A DNA stretch of 40,342 nucleotides from Muribaculaceae bacterium (lineage in GTDB: Bacteria; Bacteroidota; Bacteroidia; Bacteroidales; Muribaculaceae): the NCBI GenBank assembly GCA_017940245.1, contig JAGAYZ010000066.1, forward strand, positions 1 through 40,342, written 5' to 3'. The notes under the pieces were generated by a model that made no database searches, was not told the origin of the DNA, and saw only the letters and a program-made list of their open reading frames with translations. The stretch's first letter is position 1; each line of letters begins with the position of its first letter. The translations under genes and the position numbers were made by a program. This document shows, piece after piece, positions 1 to 8,166 of this stretch.

Positions 1-276
1 AGGAGTATTCTGACGTCCGGTAACGGGGATATCATCACCACCAAAGCCATAAGAATCATAATCATCCTTGCAAGGCTTCACACCCTTGGGGAAGTTCAGA
101 ACGATCTGAATGTTGGTGAAGTTTCCACCTTCGGGCATGGTTACAGTCAAAGGCAACTCAATCAGTTTGTTCACATTGTCTTCGGTAATCACCACATCGG
201 GTGCCGAGATTGTCTGTGCAGTGGCACCAAGTGCTACAAAAGCAGCAGCAGCAAGAAGTAAAGATTTAACCTTCAT
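1..276 (-). CDS. secreted cohesin-like-fold protein, N-terminal part only
   Basis: The gene starts at ATG 276-274 and runs leftward off the window, so only the first 92 residues are visible. They begin with a clear Sec signal peptide (MKVKSLLLAAAAFVALGATAQ, likely cleaved after ATAQ). The mature start (about residues 22-85) alternates short beta-strand-like stretches with the pattern IELPLTV...FTNIQIVLNFPKGV, which resembles the first strands of cohesin-like domains found in many secreted Prevotella and Muribaculaceae proteins. Such proteins often end in a dockerin-like repeat, but the C-terminus is outside the window. The family resemblance is inference from a short stretch. A well-formed promoter lies about 180 bases upstream, so the mRNA has a long AT-rich leader. 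Confidence 0.7.
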   Translation of the reverse strand, partial: MKVKSLLLAAAAFVALGATAQTISAPDVVITEDNVNKLIELPLTVTMPEGGNFTNIQIVLNFPKGVKPCKDDYDSYGFGGDDIPVTGRQNTP

Positions 277-457
277 AATTTAAAAATTTTTAAATTGTTA
301 ATAATTTGTTAAATATTAATTTGTAGTCCGTTTTTCTCGTTCTATCATGCCAGTTTATGTTTTCAGAGCTTTTCACGGCACTGGCAACCATTTTAGCTCG
401 TAGCTGGAAATCAATAAATTACATTAAATTGTCCTTTATCGATTCACTTTCCGACTA
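277..457 (-). other. long AT-rich leader and intergenic sequence
   Basis: This stretch between the promoter at 458-488 and the start codon at 276 would be a 5' leader of roughly 175 bases. The part nearest the gene (277-325) is almost entirely A and T. No strong hairpin or known riboswitch core was seen. The remaining gap up to 669 carries no ORF I would support and no clear terminator for the S41 gene that ends at 670. Confidence 0.35.
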
Positions 458-488
458 CAAAATTACAAACTTTTTCTGAACTGACAAA
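458..488 (-). promoter_or_regulatory. Bacteroidetes-type promoter of the secreted protein at 1-276
   Basis: Read on the minus strand, TTTG (488-485) is followed after 19 bases by TAATTTTG (465-458). This matches the sigma-ABfr consensus TTTG-N19/20-TAnnTTTG exactly. Transcription would start near 453. Confidence 0.7.
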
Positions 489-669
489 ATTTTTTTTCAC
501 TTTATCCATCATTTTTACCATAAACCATAAGTTTGCACGCCATAATTCCACCACAGAGGCCTAACAGCATCCACCTATAGTCCGGAGCACCGGCTGCACG
601 GTCTTCTAGTCGTGTATCGTTATATTAAAAGAGGTGCCACCCACAGTCGTGCTTTGGCAACGATAGTTT

Positions 670-1695
670 TCACCTGCTTTTCACAAGACACCCGATGGCT
701 GTGTCGAGCAGGGTGTCGTGGTGTCGAGCGGTGTCGTCGGCCGTTTGGTCGACGCGTACGTCGGGCTCCACGCCAAACTCGGTGAGTTGTCCCTGAGCAT
801 CGCGGATGGGGCACGACGAGAAACGCACGTTCCAGCCGTTGGGCAACTCACTGGTGAACGGCAATCCGCTGCCTCCGCCCGTTACATCGCCCACAATGGT
901 GACTTGCGGCAGCGATTTCATAATCGACACAAAATTGTTGGTGGCACTGAACGAGCCACGATTGGCTATCACCACCACCGGTTTTTGATAATGGATATGA
1001 TTCTTGGTAGGTTCAAAGTAATAGTCATAGGGCTCACTCATGTCGTTGTGACCGCTGCCGGTCTTGTGCTGGATGGAACCGGCATGGATGCGCCCGTCAA
1101 TGAATCGTCCCACCAGAGTTTCCACATTAGTAAGAAATCCTCCGCCATTGCTACGCACATCGATGATGAGACCATCGGCCGTTGAAAGGTAACTGAGCAC
1201 ATGATCCAAGTTACCTTCACCGATATTACTGGCAAACGAGGCATAATACATGTAGCCAATGTTGTTGTCGAGCAGGGCATACTTGATGCCGGTTGCGCGC
1301 CGGTAGTCAAAGTTGAGGTAATACTCGTCGATGATCCGCTCGTCGTAGTTGACGGGAAATTGCTCCCATATCCAGTAGCGTGACACATCGTGAGCGGCAA
1401 TCAGATTGGTGTGCCCGTCGCGCAATTCCTTGAGCATGTCGCCACACAGTTCAAAGAGTTCCTGCGACGTCATGTTAGGCGACAGTTTCTCGCGATAACG
1501 AGTGCGCACCTCATTCCAGTCCACCTCTTTATAATCAAAGAAGGCATAGTGCTCGTCCATGATGCTCCACAAGGCATCGAAGTTGCCATAAGGGTCATTG
1601 TTCCACTGCGGCTCATCGTGGCAGGCGCTGAGCGTCATGAGCACCATCAGCACCAAGCCTAGAAAAACGCAGTTTTTGTATCTCAATTCTCGCAT
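670..1695 (-). CDS. S41 family peptidase-like lipoprotein
   Basis: The 341-residue product is probably a periplasm-facing or surface lipoprotein: a hydrophobic signal ends in the lipobox LSAC (cysteine about residue 25). A DGHT motif lies at about residues 93-96. The S41 core (about 145-310) contains IIDVRSNGGG and the serine segment NRGSFSATNN (about 245-254). The VGDVTGGGSG segment stands where the carboxy-terminal processing proteases have FGKGT, so the usual catalytic lysine is not evident. Together with the DGH motif this looks like the tricorn/IRBP-like S41 branch, not Tsp. No PDZ domain is evident. GTG at 1698 is an alternative start; ATG 1695 is preferred. The gene begins 13 bases after the DUF3316-like gene and is the last of a parC-led operon. 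Substrate unknown. Confidence 0.85.
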   Translation of the reverse strand: MRELRYKNCVFLGLVLMVLMTLSACHDEPQWNNDPYGNFDALWSIMDEHYAFFDYKEVDWNEVRTRYREKLSPNMTSQELFELCGDMLKELRDGHTNLIAAHDVSRYWIWEQFPVNYDERIIDEYYLNFDYRRATGIKYALLDNNIGYMYYASFASNIGEGNLDHVLSYLSTADGLIIDVRSNGGGFLTNVETLVGRFIDGRIHAGSIQHKTGSGHNDMSEPYDYYFEPTKNHIHYQKPVVVIANRGSFSATNNFVSIMKSLPQVTIVGDVTGGGSGLPFTSELPNGWNVRFSSCPIRDAQGQLTEFGVEPDVRVDQTADDTARHHDTLLDTAIGCLVKSR

Positions 1696-1708
1696 CACAC
1701 TTCGTTTT

Positions 1709-2566
1709 TTAATACATGGATGAAATGATTTTGGCTTGCGGCTTTACACCTCGCCGTGATATTGAGAGAAACTCACCGCCCACACCCAGCACCAGCGCAT
1801 GAGTGGTGATGTGGGTGTTCAAGTGGTTCGCCCAGCTGCGCTCGATGCGGTTGCGGTAGCCCACTCGCACGATGGTATTGCCCAGATGCAGGTCGGCCGT
1901 GACCAGGTTGGTCATGTCGAAGCGATTGCCCCACCACCCCATGTGAGCCAGCCCGTGATGGTTGCCCAGATACATCTCGTAAAAACTCTCGTCGTAGTCG
2001 GGCGAGAAAAACACTCCAGCCACCGGCAACGATGCCTGGTAAGCCAGCGTGAGGGGCAAGCGGCCGATATGAGTATTATATACCGCCATTCCCATGGCAC
2101 CGACCGAAAAATGCGCCTTAGCGCTCACCACATTATTACTATTGCCCGAGTTGTATATTACTCCACCATGAAGCCGTGTCATGCCACCCAGCATGAGTTG
2201 CAGACTGGGAGTGAACACGCCGCGCCAGCGGTGCATCATGCCCCATTGCGCATGAGCCATGAGCATCTGCATGTCGTTATTGCCCACGGGGTTATTTACG
2301 CCAGCAAACTCAACGCCCACCTCCAGTTGCCTCACCCAGCGGTCGGGACTGAAGCCTGTAGCCTGCGTAGCGGCATAGGTCAGGGCAGTGTGTATGCCGC
2401 CATAGGTGATGGGAGTGAGATAGGAATCGAGCACCGATGCATGACCCACATCGGCCATAAACATCGACGCCACCGGTCGTGCAATTACTGTGCTGTCGGA
2501 TTCATCTTGCGCGCTGACCGAGATGGCCAGCACGGCCAAAATCACTATCGCAATGAGTCTATTCAT
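1709..2566 (-). CDS. DUF3316-like putative outer-membrane protein
   Basis: This is a 285-residue exported protein with a signal peptide (residues 1-19, ending SVSAQ). The rest alternates amphipathic strands rich in glycine and aromatic residues (for example GGIHTALTYAATQ, WGMMHRWRGVF, IVRVGYRNRIERSW), as expected for a small beta-barrel. The pattern resembles the Bacteroidetes DUF3316 family, whose role is not known to me; the family name is moderately sure, the barrel is inference. The start lies two bases after the parC stop codon (TAA AA ATG), so it is almost certainly cotranscribed and translationally coupled with parC, although no functional link is apparent. Confidence 0.75.
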   Translation of the reverse strand: MNRLIAIVILAVLAISVSAQDESDSTVIARPVASMFMADVGHASVLDSYLTPITYGGIHTALTYAATQATGFSPDRWVRQLEVGVEFAGVNNPVGNNDMQMLMAHAQWGMMHRWRGVFTPSLQLMLGGMTRLHGGVIYNSGNSNNVVSAKAHFSVGAMGMAVYNTHIGRLPLTLAYQASLPVAGVFFSPDYDESFYEMYLGNHHGLAHMGWWGNRFDMTNLVTADLHLGNTIVRVGYRNRIERSWANHLNTHITTHALVLGVGGEFLSISRRGVKPQAKIISSMY

Positions 2567-2568
2567 TT

Positions 2569-5304
2569 TTAATCTTCGTCAAAGAGTCGCCGCTGCCCAG
2601 TCAGTTGATCCAGCACTTCGGTCTGGCTCAGTTCGCGGGGGACATCGGCCTCATCGTTACTCTCTCCTTCATTTTCCGAGTCGGGATTCGGCTCAAGTTC
2701 AGGCTCGGCCGGCATCTCGCGGGGCTCAATCTCGGCAATGTCGCCCACTTGCCAATTGGTGATGCGCTTGCCCTTGGCCTTGAAGCCCTTCACAGCGATA
2801 TATTCTTCGGCATCAATCACCAGTGGCTCACGGAAGGCGTCATCACCACCCATCTTCACCTCGAAACGCGGCAGCGGCTCGTCGGTGAGCAGCACCAGTC
2901 GCGATGCAGGATTGTCACCTATCATGCGCTGACGTTTGGCGTTGTCTTCCAGTTCGAAGCGCTTGATGTAGTAATATCCCTGGTCGGCATCGTCAACGAT
3001 GGCGGTCCACACCACGCCGGGGCGATATTTTTCGATGCGCAGGATGCCTTCGTCGTAGTGGTTGGTGGCCTCGGCTGTTGTGGTATAGAACTCGCCATTC
3101 TTCATGATGACCAAGATGCGGTCGTCTCCGCCAAACAGTCCCAGGCTGCGGCCGTGCCCTTCATAGTTGATGCGCAAGATGTCGGGGTCAAACCACACCT
3201 CGCGGTCGCCCAGTGTGCTGCCGCCACGCTCCTTGAGTGTGATGCGCAACACCTCGTTTTTGGTCACGATATTGCCGCGCGAGGTCTTGCCCTTGATGGC
3301 CAGGTCGGCCAGGTCGACATCAAATTGCAGCACCTTCAGCCTGAACTTGGGCTTAAGCACCACTCTGAGCACTTCGGCCTCGCCATTGGGGTTGGCACTG
3401 AACCACACCACCTTGCTGCCGGGCTTGCCTTGCGTGAGGTCGTACTCACGATCGCGGGTGATGCCGGTCACCGCAAAGCGTTTCATGAAGGTGGTGCCGC
3501 CCTTACCATCCAAGTAAAGCGCGTTATAAATCGTGCGGGAGTCATTGCGCTTGAACACGTTCACATAGAGCACGTTCTTGCCCACGTAAATCTTGTCGGC
3601 TACCTTCACCACCTTGTATTTGCCATCTTTATAGAAAACGATGATGTCGTCGATGTCGCTGCATGGGCACACATATTCATCTTTCTTCAGACCGGTGCCA
3701 ATGAAGCCGTCGGCCCGGTTGATATAGAGTTTCTCGTTGGCCTCGGCCACCTTGGTGGCAACGATGTTGTCAAACTCACGAATGATGGTGCGACGCGGAT
3801 ATTTGTGGCCATACTTGGCTTTCAATCCTTGATACCACTCGATGGTGTAATCCACCAGGTGAGCCAGTTTATTGTCGATATCGGCGATGCGGTCGTTTAG
3901 AGTGACAATGTAGTTATCGGCCTTCTCGCTGTTGTACTTGATGATGCGCTTCATGGGAATTTCCAGCAGGCGCAGGATGTCGTCGGTGGTCACCTCGCGA
4001 TAGAATTGGGGCTTAAACGGCTCCAAGCGTTTGTCCACATGAGCGATGGCTGTCTCCTGGTCTTTGGCCTGTTCAAACTGGCGGTCCTTGTAGATGCGCT
4101 CCTCAATGAAGATTTTCTCCAGCGACACACTGTGCAGGGTCTCCATGGTTTCGCCGCGGCGTATTTCCAGTTCTTGACGCAGAATGTCTTTGGTGCGCTC
4201 CACGCTGAAGCGCAGCACATCGCTCACCGTGAGGAACTGCGGCTTTTCGTCCATGATCACGCAGCAGTTGGGCGAGATGCTGATTTCACAGTCGGTGAAG
4301 GCATAAAGGGCATCGATGGCGATGTCGCTCGATGTGCCGGGCTGCAGTTGCACGGTGATTTCGGCATTCTCGCTGGTGAGGTCATCTACCCGCTTGACCT
4401 TGATTTTACCTTTCTCGCTGGCCTTGACGATGCTGTCGAGCAGCGACCCGGTGGTCTTGCCATAGGGCACGTCGCGCACCACGAGCGTCTTGTTGTCGAG
4501 TTTCTCGATGCGGGTGCGCACGCGCACACTGCCGCCGCGCTCGCCGTCGTTGTAGTGACTCACGTCGATGTAGCCGCCCGTCTGGAAATCGGGATAAAGG
4601 TGAAATTCCTCGCCTCGCAGATAAGCGATGGCGGCATCCAGAATTTCGTTAAAATTATGGGGCAAAATCTTGCACGACAAGCCCACGGCGATGCCTTCCG
4701 CGCCCTGTGCCAGCAGCAGCGGGAATTTGGCGGGCAACGTGAGTGGCTCACGTTTGCGGCCGTCGTAGCTCAGTCCCCAGTCGGTCACCTTGGCGTCATA
4801 GACCACATCCAGGGCAAACTCGCTCAATCGGGCCTCGATGTATCGGCCAGCAGCCGCACCATCGCCGGTGAGGATGTTTCCCCAGTTTCCCTGTGTGTCG
4901 ATGAGCAACTCTTTCTGTCCCAGTTGCACCAAAGCCGAGTAGATGCTCGCGTCGCCATGAGGGTGATACTGCATGGTGAGACCCACCAGGTTGGCCACCT
5001 TGTTGAAGTGTCCGTCATCGGCCTCTTTCATGGCGTGCATGATGCGGCGCTGAACGGGCTTAAAACCATCTTCAATATGAGGTACGGCACGCTCCAGAAT
5101 CACGTAGGACGCATAGTCCAGAAACCAGTTCTCATACATGCCCGAGAGTTGCAGTTTTTTGTCTTTAGGCACCTGATAGGTTGAGTGTTCGCTGGTTTCT
5201 TGATCCGACCCCAGGTCACCGCCATCATCGGTGGGGTTTGCGGTCGTTTCGTCGAGAGGCTGTTGCTCGTTCAGTTCATCCAGTGCGTCGTTATCTTCTT
5301 TCAT
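2569..5304 (-). CDS. parC: DNA topoisomerase IV subunit A
   Basis: The 911-residue protein is the breakage-reunion subunit of a type IIA topoisomerase, which with ParE decatenates daughter chromosomes. An acidic N-terminal extension (1-48) precedes the winged-helix/tower core. Recognisable motifs are FKPVQRRIMHAM (81-92), YHPHGDAS (113-120), QGNWG (138-142) and AAGRYIEAR, whose Tyr155 is the DNA-linking residue. The C-terminal half forms the pinwheel region, followed by an acidic, Pro/Glu-rich tail (about 850-900). No GyrA-box is seen, and the whole looks like the Bacteroidetes ParC type, not GyrA. Quinolone-relevant positions differ: the residue after HPHGD is Ala119 and the acidic position is Ser123. 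parE is not in the window. It heads the operon with the DUF3316-like and S41 genes. Confidence 0.93.
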   Translation of the reverse strand: MKEDNDALDELNEQQPLDETTANPTDDGGDLGSDQETSEHSTYQVPKDKKLQLSGMYENWFLDYASYVILERAVPHIEDGFKPVQRRIMHAMKEADDGHFNKVANLVGLTMQYHPHGDASIYSALVQLGQKELLIDTQGNWGNILTGDGAAAGRYIEARLSEFALDVVYDAKVTDWGLSYDGRKREPLTLPAKFPLLLAQGAEGIAVGLSCKILPHNFNEILDAAIAYLRGEEFHLYPDFQTGGYIDVSHYNDGERGGSVRVRTRIEKLDNKTLVVRDVPYGKTTGSLLDSIVKASEKGKIKVKRVDDLTSENAEITVQLQPGTSSDIAIDALYAFTDCEISISPNCCVIMDEKPQFLTVSDVLRFSVERTKDILRQELEIRRGETMETLHSVSLEKIFIEERIYKDRQFEQAKDQETAIAHVDKRLEPFKPQFYREVTTDDILRLLEIPMKRIIKYNSEKADNYIVTLNDRIADIDNKLAHLVDYTIEWYQGLKAKYGHKYPRRTIIREFDNIVATKVAEANEKLYINRADGFIGTGLKKDEYVCPCSDIDDIIVFYKDGKYKVVKVADKIYVGKNVLYVNVFKRNDSRTIYNALYLDGKGGTTFMKRFAVTGITRDREYDLTQGKPGSKVVWFSANPNGEAEVLRVVLKPKFRLKVLQFDVDLADLAIKGKTSRGNIVTKNEVLRITLKERGGSTLGDREVWFDPDILRINYEGHGRSLGLFGGDDRILVIMKNGEFYTTTAEATNHYDEGILRIEKYRPGVVWTAIVDDADQGYYYIKRFELEDNAKRQRMIGDNPASRLVLLTDEPLPRFEVKMGGDDAFREPLVIDAEEYIAVKGFKAKGKRITNWQVGDIAEIEPREMPAEPELEPNPDSENEGESNDEADVPRELSQTEVLDQLTGQRRLFDED

Positions 5305-5357
5305 CGTGAATGTGATTTTGCTGTTTCCACCAATTCCTTCTTGGGCATTTTAATGTG

Positions 5358-5365
5358 CAAAGTTA
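5358..5365 (-). promoter_or_regulatory. -7 element of the parC operon
   Basis: TAACTTTG on the minus strand, 54 bases before the parC start codon. The -33 region falls inside the heptamer repeat at 5372-5406 and has no TTTG. Confidence 0.6.
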
Positions 5366-5371
5366 CTAAAT

Positions 5372-5406
5372 AATTAAGAATTAATAATTAAGAATTAAGA
5401 ATTATT
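5372..5406. repeat. heptanucleotide tandem repeat AATTAAG x5
   Basis: Five consecutive 7-bp units read AATTAAG, AATTAAT, AATTAAG, AATTAAG, AATTATT. The run starts 7 bases upstream of the parC -7 element and so covers the spacer and -33 region of that promoter. Confidence 0.8.
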
Positions 5407-5734
5407 TTTGACAACGCATGATTGCTGGAGCAACTGTAGGGTAACAATTCCGGACTGCAGCATCACATAAAACAAAAATAGGCAACAGTTCAGAAACTAT
5501 CGCCTATGATCATATTTACATCTAAATTTTCCTAAGTTCGTTTTGGTTATGCTTTTTTCAACTCATACCCATAGATTGGCAGGGAATAAAACTTGCGCAA
5601 AATTAGGACGCATTTTGTCATTGGCCAAAATGTTTCAACGAAATGGCCTTTTTTTGCCCCATACAGAACATTATAAAGGGTGCAATCGCTTGCACCCTTA
5701 ATGTAAATCTATGTGTAAGATCTCACCTGTCGGC
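5407..5734. other. intergenic stretch with small palindromes only
   Basis: Between the heptamer repeat and the DUF4923 gene I found no ORF worth calling and no RNA gene. Two small inverted repeats are present: CATTTTG/CAAAATG (5611-5632), and the perfect 10-bp stem at 5676-5699 listed separately. Confidence 0.4.
5676..5699 (-). terminator. hairpin after the DUF4923 gene
   Basis: AAGGGTGCAA and TTGCACCCTT form a perfect 10-bp stem around a 4-base loop, 36 bases beyond the stop codon of the leftward DUF4923 gene. On that strand it is followed by TATAATG, not a solid T run, so intrinsic termination is likely but not certain. Confidence 0.5.
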
Positions 5735-6361
5735 TCAACGGGTAAGTTCGAAGCCCACACGGGCACCATTTTTGCTCTTGCACAGTTTGCTCACCGCTTG
5801 CACGGCAGCCTTGTTGCTCACCTTGCCTTCTTTCTGCAGCACGTTGGTCATCTGGCCTGCGTCAAACATCAGCCCCATGGCACCATTGGTGTTCTTGATC
5901 ACATTGCCCTTGATGGTCTCGGTGGCAGTCTTGAGTGCGATTTCGCCATTCTGCTGGTTGTAGGTGTAGGTGCCATTGAAAGGAATACCGTTCACCTTAG
6001 CGGCAAACTTGTTGCCCTGCTGGAACGAGAACGAGGTGTTGTTCTTGTTGATACCGATGTTGTTGTAATTAGATGCCAAAGACGACACCAGAGCCGATGC
6101 GGCACTGGCACCTCCGGCCTTGTTCAGCGCGTTCTCGGTAGTGAAAGCCGCGCCAGGAGCATTGTAGTTCCAGTTGCCCAGCAAGCTCGACTGGTCGAAC
6201 GTCATTCCGCCCAGCAGAATGTTGCCCAGCACACTACCCAGCACATTACCCAGCACGCTGGTGCCGGTATTGGCAGTTGTTGCAGTTCCTAGTCCTGTAG
6301 AGAAGCAGCTTGTCATGAGCAGAGTCATGGCTGCAAGCATTGACATAATTGTTTTTTTCAT
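5735..6361 (-). CDS. DUF4923 family lipoprotein
   Basis: The 208-residue product has a lipoprotein signal with lipobox LMTSC (cysteine at residue 19). A Gly/Thr/Leu-rich linker (20-50, with repeats like VLGNVLGSVLGNILLGG) is followed by a lipocalin-like region: LLGNWNYNAPGAAFTTE, then NTSFSFQQGNKFAAKVNGIPFNGTYTYNQQNGEIAL. This is the pattern of the Bacteroidales DUF4923 family, whose biochemical role is unknown. It is transcribed alone, with its own -7 element and a hairpin after it. Confidence 0.85.
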   Translation of the reverse strand: MKKTIMSMLAAMTLLMTSCFSTGLGTATTANTGTSVLGNVLGSVLGNILLGGMTFDQSSLLGNWNYNAPGAAFTTENALNKAGGASAASALVSSLASNYNNIGINKNNTSFSFQQGNKFAAKVNGIPFNGTYTYNQQNGEIALKTATETIKGNVIKNTNGAMGLMFDAGQMTNVLQKEGKVSNKAAVQAVSKLCKSKNGARVGFELTR

Positions 6362-6398
6362 TGTTCTATAGGTTTAAAATAAGTGAGTAAGTCTGGCG

Positions 6399-6406
6399 CA
6401 AAGGTA
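6399..6406 (-). promoter_or_regulatory. -7 element of the DUF4923 gene
   Basis: TACCTTTG on the minus strand, 38 bases before the start codon. No TTTG at the right upstream distance. Confidence 0.5.
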
Positions 6407-6591
6407 TAATTTTTTTGTCAATATTTCCGCTTTTTTTCTAAAAAAACTAATCAAATTGCTAATAATAGGCACCAAATCCTCTGCTGGCACACTATTTGCA
6501 CACCATTAATTAACAATGAACTATTTATAATGAAACTTGGGGCGCATTGCGCCTCCCGCAACTCGTAGCAAATAACTTAAAACCACGTCTT

Positions 6592-7020
6592 ATGGCAAAG
6601 AAAATCATTGATTTCGACGCTTACCGCAATTATTTCAACGATCCCGGCCTGTGGGACAAGTTGAAAAAGGTGGCCCGTAAAGCCGGCATTAAGGTCGTAT
6701 ATTCGGCGCTGGTGCTCTATTACTTGAGTCGCGACCCCAATGTGCCCAATAGTGAGAAGCTGAAAATTTATGGTGCCCTGGGCTACTTCATCCTGCCCAC
6801 CGACTTAATTCCCGACACCATTTTGGCGCTGGGATTCACCGATGATCTGGCTGCACTGGCATGGGCACTCTACAGCGTGAGCGCCAACATCACGCCCGAC
6901 ATCGAGCGGCAAGCCGAAGCGAAACTGCGTGAATGGTTCGGCGACTTCGATCGCTCGCAGATTGCCGGGTTGCTCCCGCCACACATCGACGAGCGCAGAG
7001 GCGACTCAGCGCAGCAGTAG
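6592..7020 (+). CDS. YkvA/DUF1232 family membrane protein
   Basis: I place the start at ATG 6592 (MAKKIIDFDAY), because the 15 in-frame codons before it cover a palindrome (GGCGC ATT GCGCC, 6541-6553) and look untranslated. The 142-residue product contains the DUF1232 core: VVYSALVLYYLSRD (about 37-50), then YGALGYFILPTDLIPD (about 62-77) and GFTDDLAALAWAL (about 82-94). The Y-hhhP-hDhhPD signature matches well. These proteins are small inner-membrane proteins of unknown function. The last 15 bases overlap the end of the convergent glycosyltransferase gene, with no terminator between them. Confidence 0.85.
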   Translation: MAKKIIDFDAYRNYFNDPGLWDKLKKVARKAGIKVVYSALVLYYLSRDPNVPNSEKLKIYGALGYFILPTDLIPDTILALGFTDDLAALAWALYSVSANITPDIERQAEAKLREWFGDFDRSQIAGLLPPHIDERRGDSAQQ

Positions 7021-7974
7021 CTGCGCCACTCGGGCCGAGCCGCGTCGCCCAGCCACTATGCGACCGAACATCCACTTGAGCGCCGGTGCCACCACCCAGC
7101 GCCATTGCAGCGTGTCGCCATAGCTCTCCCGGAGCGCATTGTAGGCCTTCAGGCATAGTGGCTTGGAAAGTTCGGGATGCCCTTCACGCTCATATTCGCC
7201 AGCCAGTGCCAGGCGACGATAGTCCAGCAGACGGAAATATCGGCGACGATTTTTGAGCCTGGAGCAGCGCACTTCGTTTTCCACGATGTCAATCACCCGC
7301 TCCCACTGTCCATGGCGTGTGTAGAAGTTGGTGCCCGTGATTGAGTCGGTACCACTGTGATGCACCTCCACATCTATCTTTCCGCCCATGAAGGCCAGCC
7401 GCGGGCGAGCCAGCAGCAGCCTCACGCCCATCTCCCAGTCGTTCCAGCCCGGCAGATTGATGTTCCACCCGTCGGTCGTGGCAAAAAACTCGCGTCGCAC
7501 CGCATAGCGCTGCGTGGCCAGCTGGCTGTGCAGCAACTGGAAGGCTATGATGTCGCGGCGGGCAAACGGCAATTCCACCATACTTTCATCGGGAAAAATT
7601 ACTTTAGAGCGAGTCGATATCAAGTCAAGGTCACCATCGTGCCGCTCCACCTCTTTTATATACCGTTCCACCAACCGTGGCCGCATCACGTCATCGCTGT
7701 CGAAAAACAGCACCCATTCGCCAGTTGCGGCCTCGAAGCCACGATTGCGCGCGGCACCGGCCGTGTGATGAGCCTCGGTAAGCACTTCCACCTTAAAGTC
7801 GGCCGACTCGTGCTCACGGGCGAACCGTTCCAAAACCGAAAGCGTGTCGTCGGTGCTGCAATTATCCACCAGCACCACTTGCAGCGGACGATGTGTCTGC
7901 TGCAACACCGAGTCAAGGGTGCGTTGCACCACTTGTGCCCGGTTATAAACCGGAATGACGATTGATACCTCCAT
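7006..7974 (-). CDS. GT2 family glycosyltransferase
   Basis: The 322-residue protein starts at ATG 7974 (MEVSIVIPVYNRAQVV); an upstream in-frame extension to 8043 covers a promoter-like sequence and is rejected. The N-terminal GT-A domain shows the nucleotide-binding start SIVIPVYNR, VDNCSTDDT (about 36-44), AAGARNRGFEAATGEWVLFFDSDD with the DxD metal motif (about 85-95), and an acceptor-side segment with DWEMGVRLL. It therefore transfers a sugar from a nucleotide donor, probably to a cell-surface polysaccharide or lipid carrier; donor and acceptor cannot be read from sequence. No membrane segment is obvious. It stands alone on its strand. Confidence 0.88.
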   Translation of the reverse strand: MEVSIVIPVYNRAQVVQRTLDSVLQQTHRPLQVVLVDNCSTDDTLSVLERFAREHESADFKVEVLTEAHHTAGAARNRGFEAATGEWVLFFDSDDVMRPRLVERYIKEVERHDGDLDLISTRSKVIFPDESMVELPFARRDIIAFQLLHSQLATQRYAVRREFFATTDGWNINLPGWNDWEMGVRLLLARPRLAFMGGKIDVEVHHSGTDSITGTNFYTRHGQWERVIDIVENEVRCSRLKNRRRYFRLLDYRRLALAGEYEREGHPELSKPLCLKAYNALRESYGDTLQWRWVVAPALKWMFGRIVAGRRGSARVAQLLLR

Positions 7975-7989
7975 GCGAAAAAAGCGGCG

Positions 7990-8021
7990 TAAAATTACTG
8001 TTTTTTTCACAACCCCGCAAA
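7990..8021 (-). promoter_or_regulatory. possible promoter of the GT2 gene
   Basis: Minus-strand TTTG (8021-8018), 20 bases, then TAATTTTA (7997-7990), one base off the consensus. The start codon at 7974 leaves only about 10 bases of leader, which lowers confidence. Confidence 0.4.
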
Positions 8022-8060
8022 TATCGCCGTCATTTACCCTCATTTCAGCACGCTATCGCG

Positions 8061-8096
8061 AAAAAAAGCAGGGACAGAGATCACTCCGTCCCTTGC
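8061..8096 (-). terminator. intrinsic terminator after the dockerin-type gene
   Basis: On the minus strand the arms AGGGAC (8093-8088 read as complement) and GTCCCT, extended by a GAG/CTC inner stem after one mismatch, are followed by GC and seven T residues (8067-8061). It lies 70 bases past the stop codon at 8167. Confidence 0.75.
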
Positions 8097-8166
8097 ATCA
8101 GCGAGTTGCCCACGGGTAACTAAGTCACTTGTAGCTCGCAGCCTCGTAACTAGTGATTTGGAATTA

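Noticed and set aside
1799-2572. Plus-strand ORF of 257 codons opposite the DUF3316-like gene
   Set aside because: His- and Val-rich random-looking product, opposite a gene with a good signal peptide and operon context.
7975-8043. Longer N-terminus for the GT2 enzyme
   Set aside because: The extra 23 residues do not fit the GT2 start and cover a promoter-like TTTG-N20-TAATTTTA.
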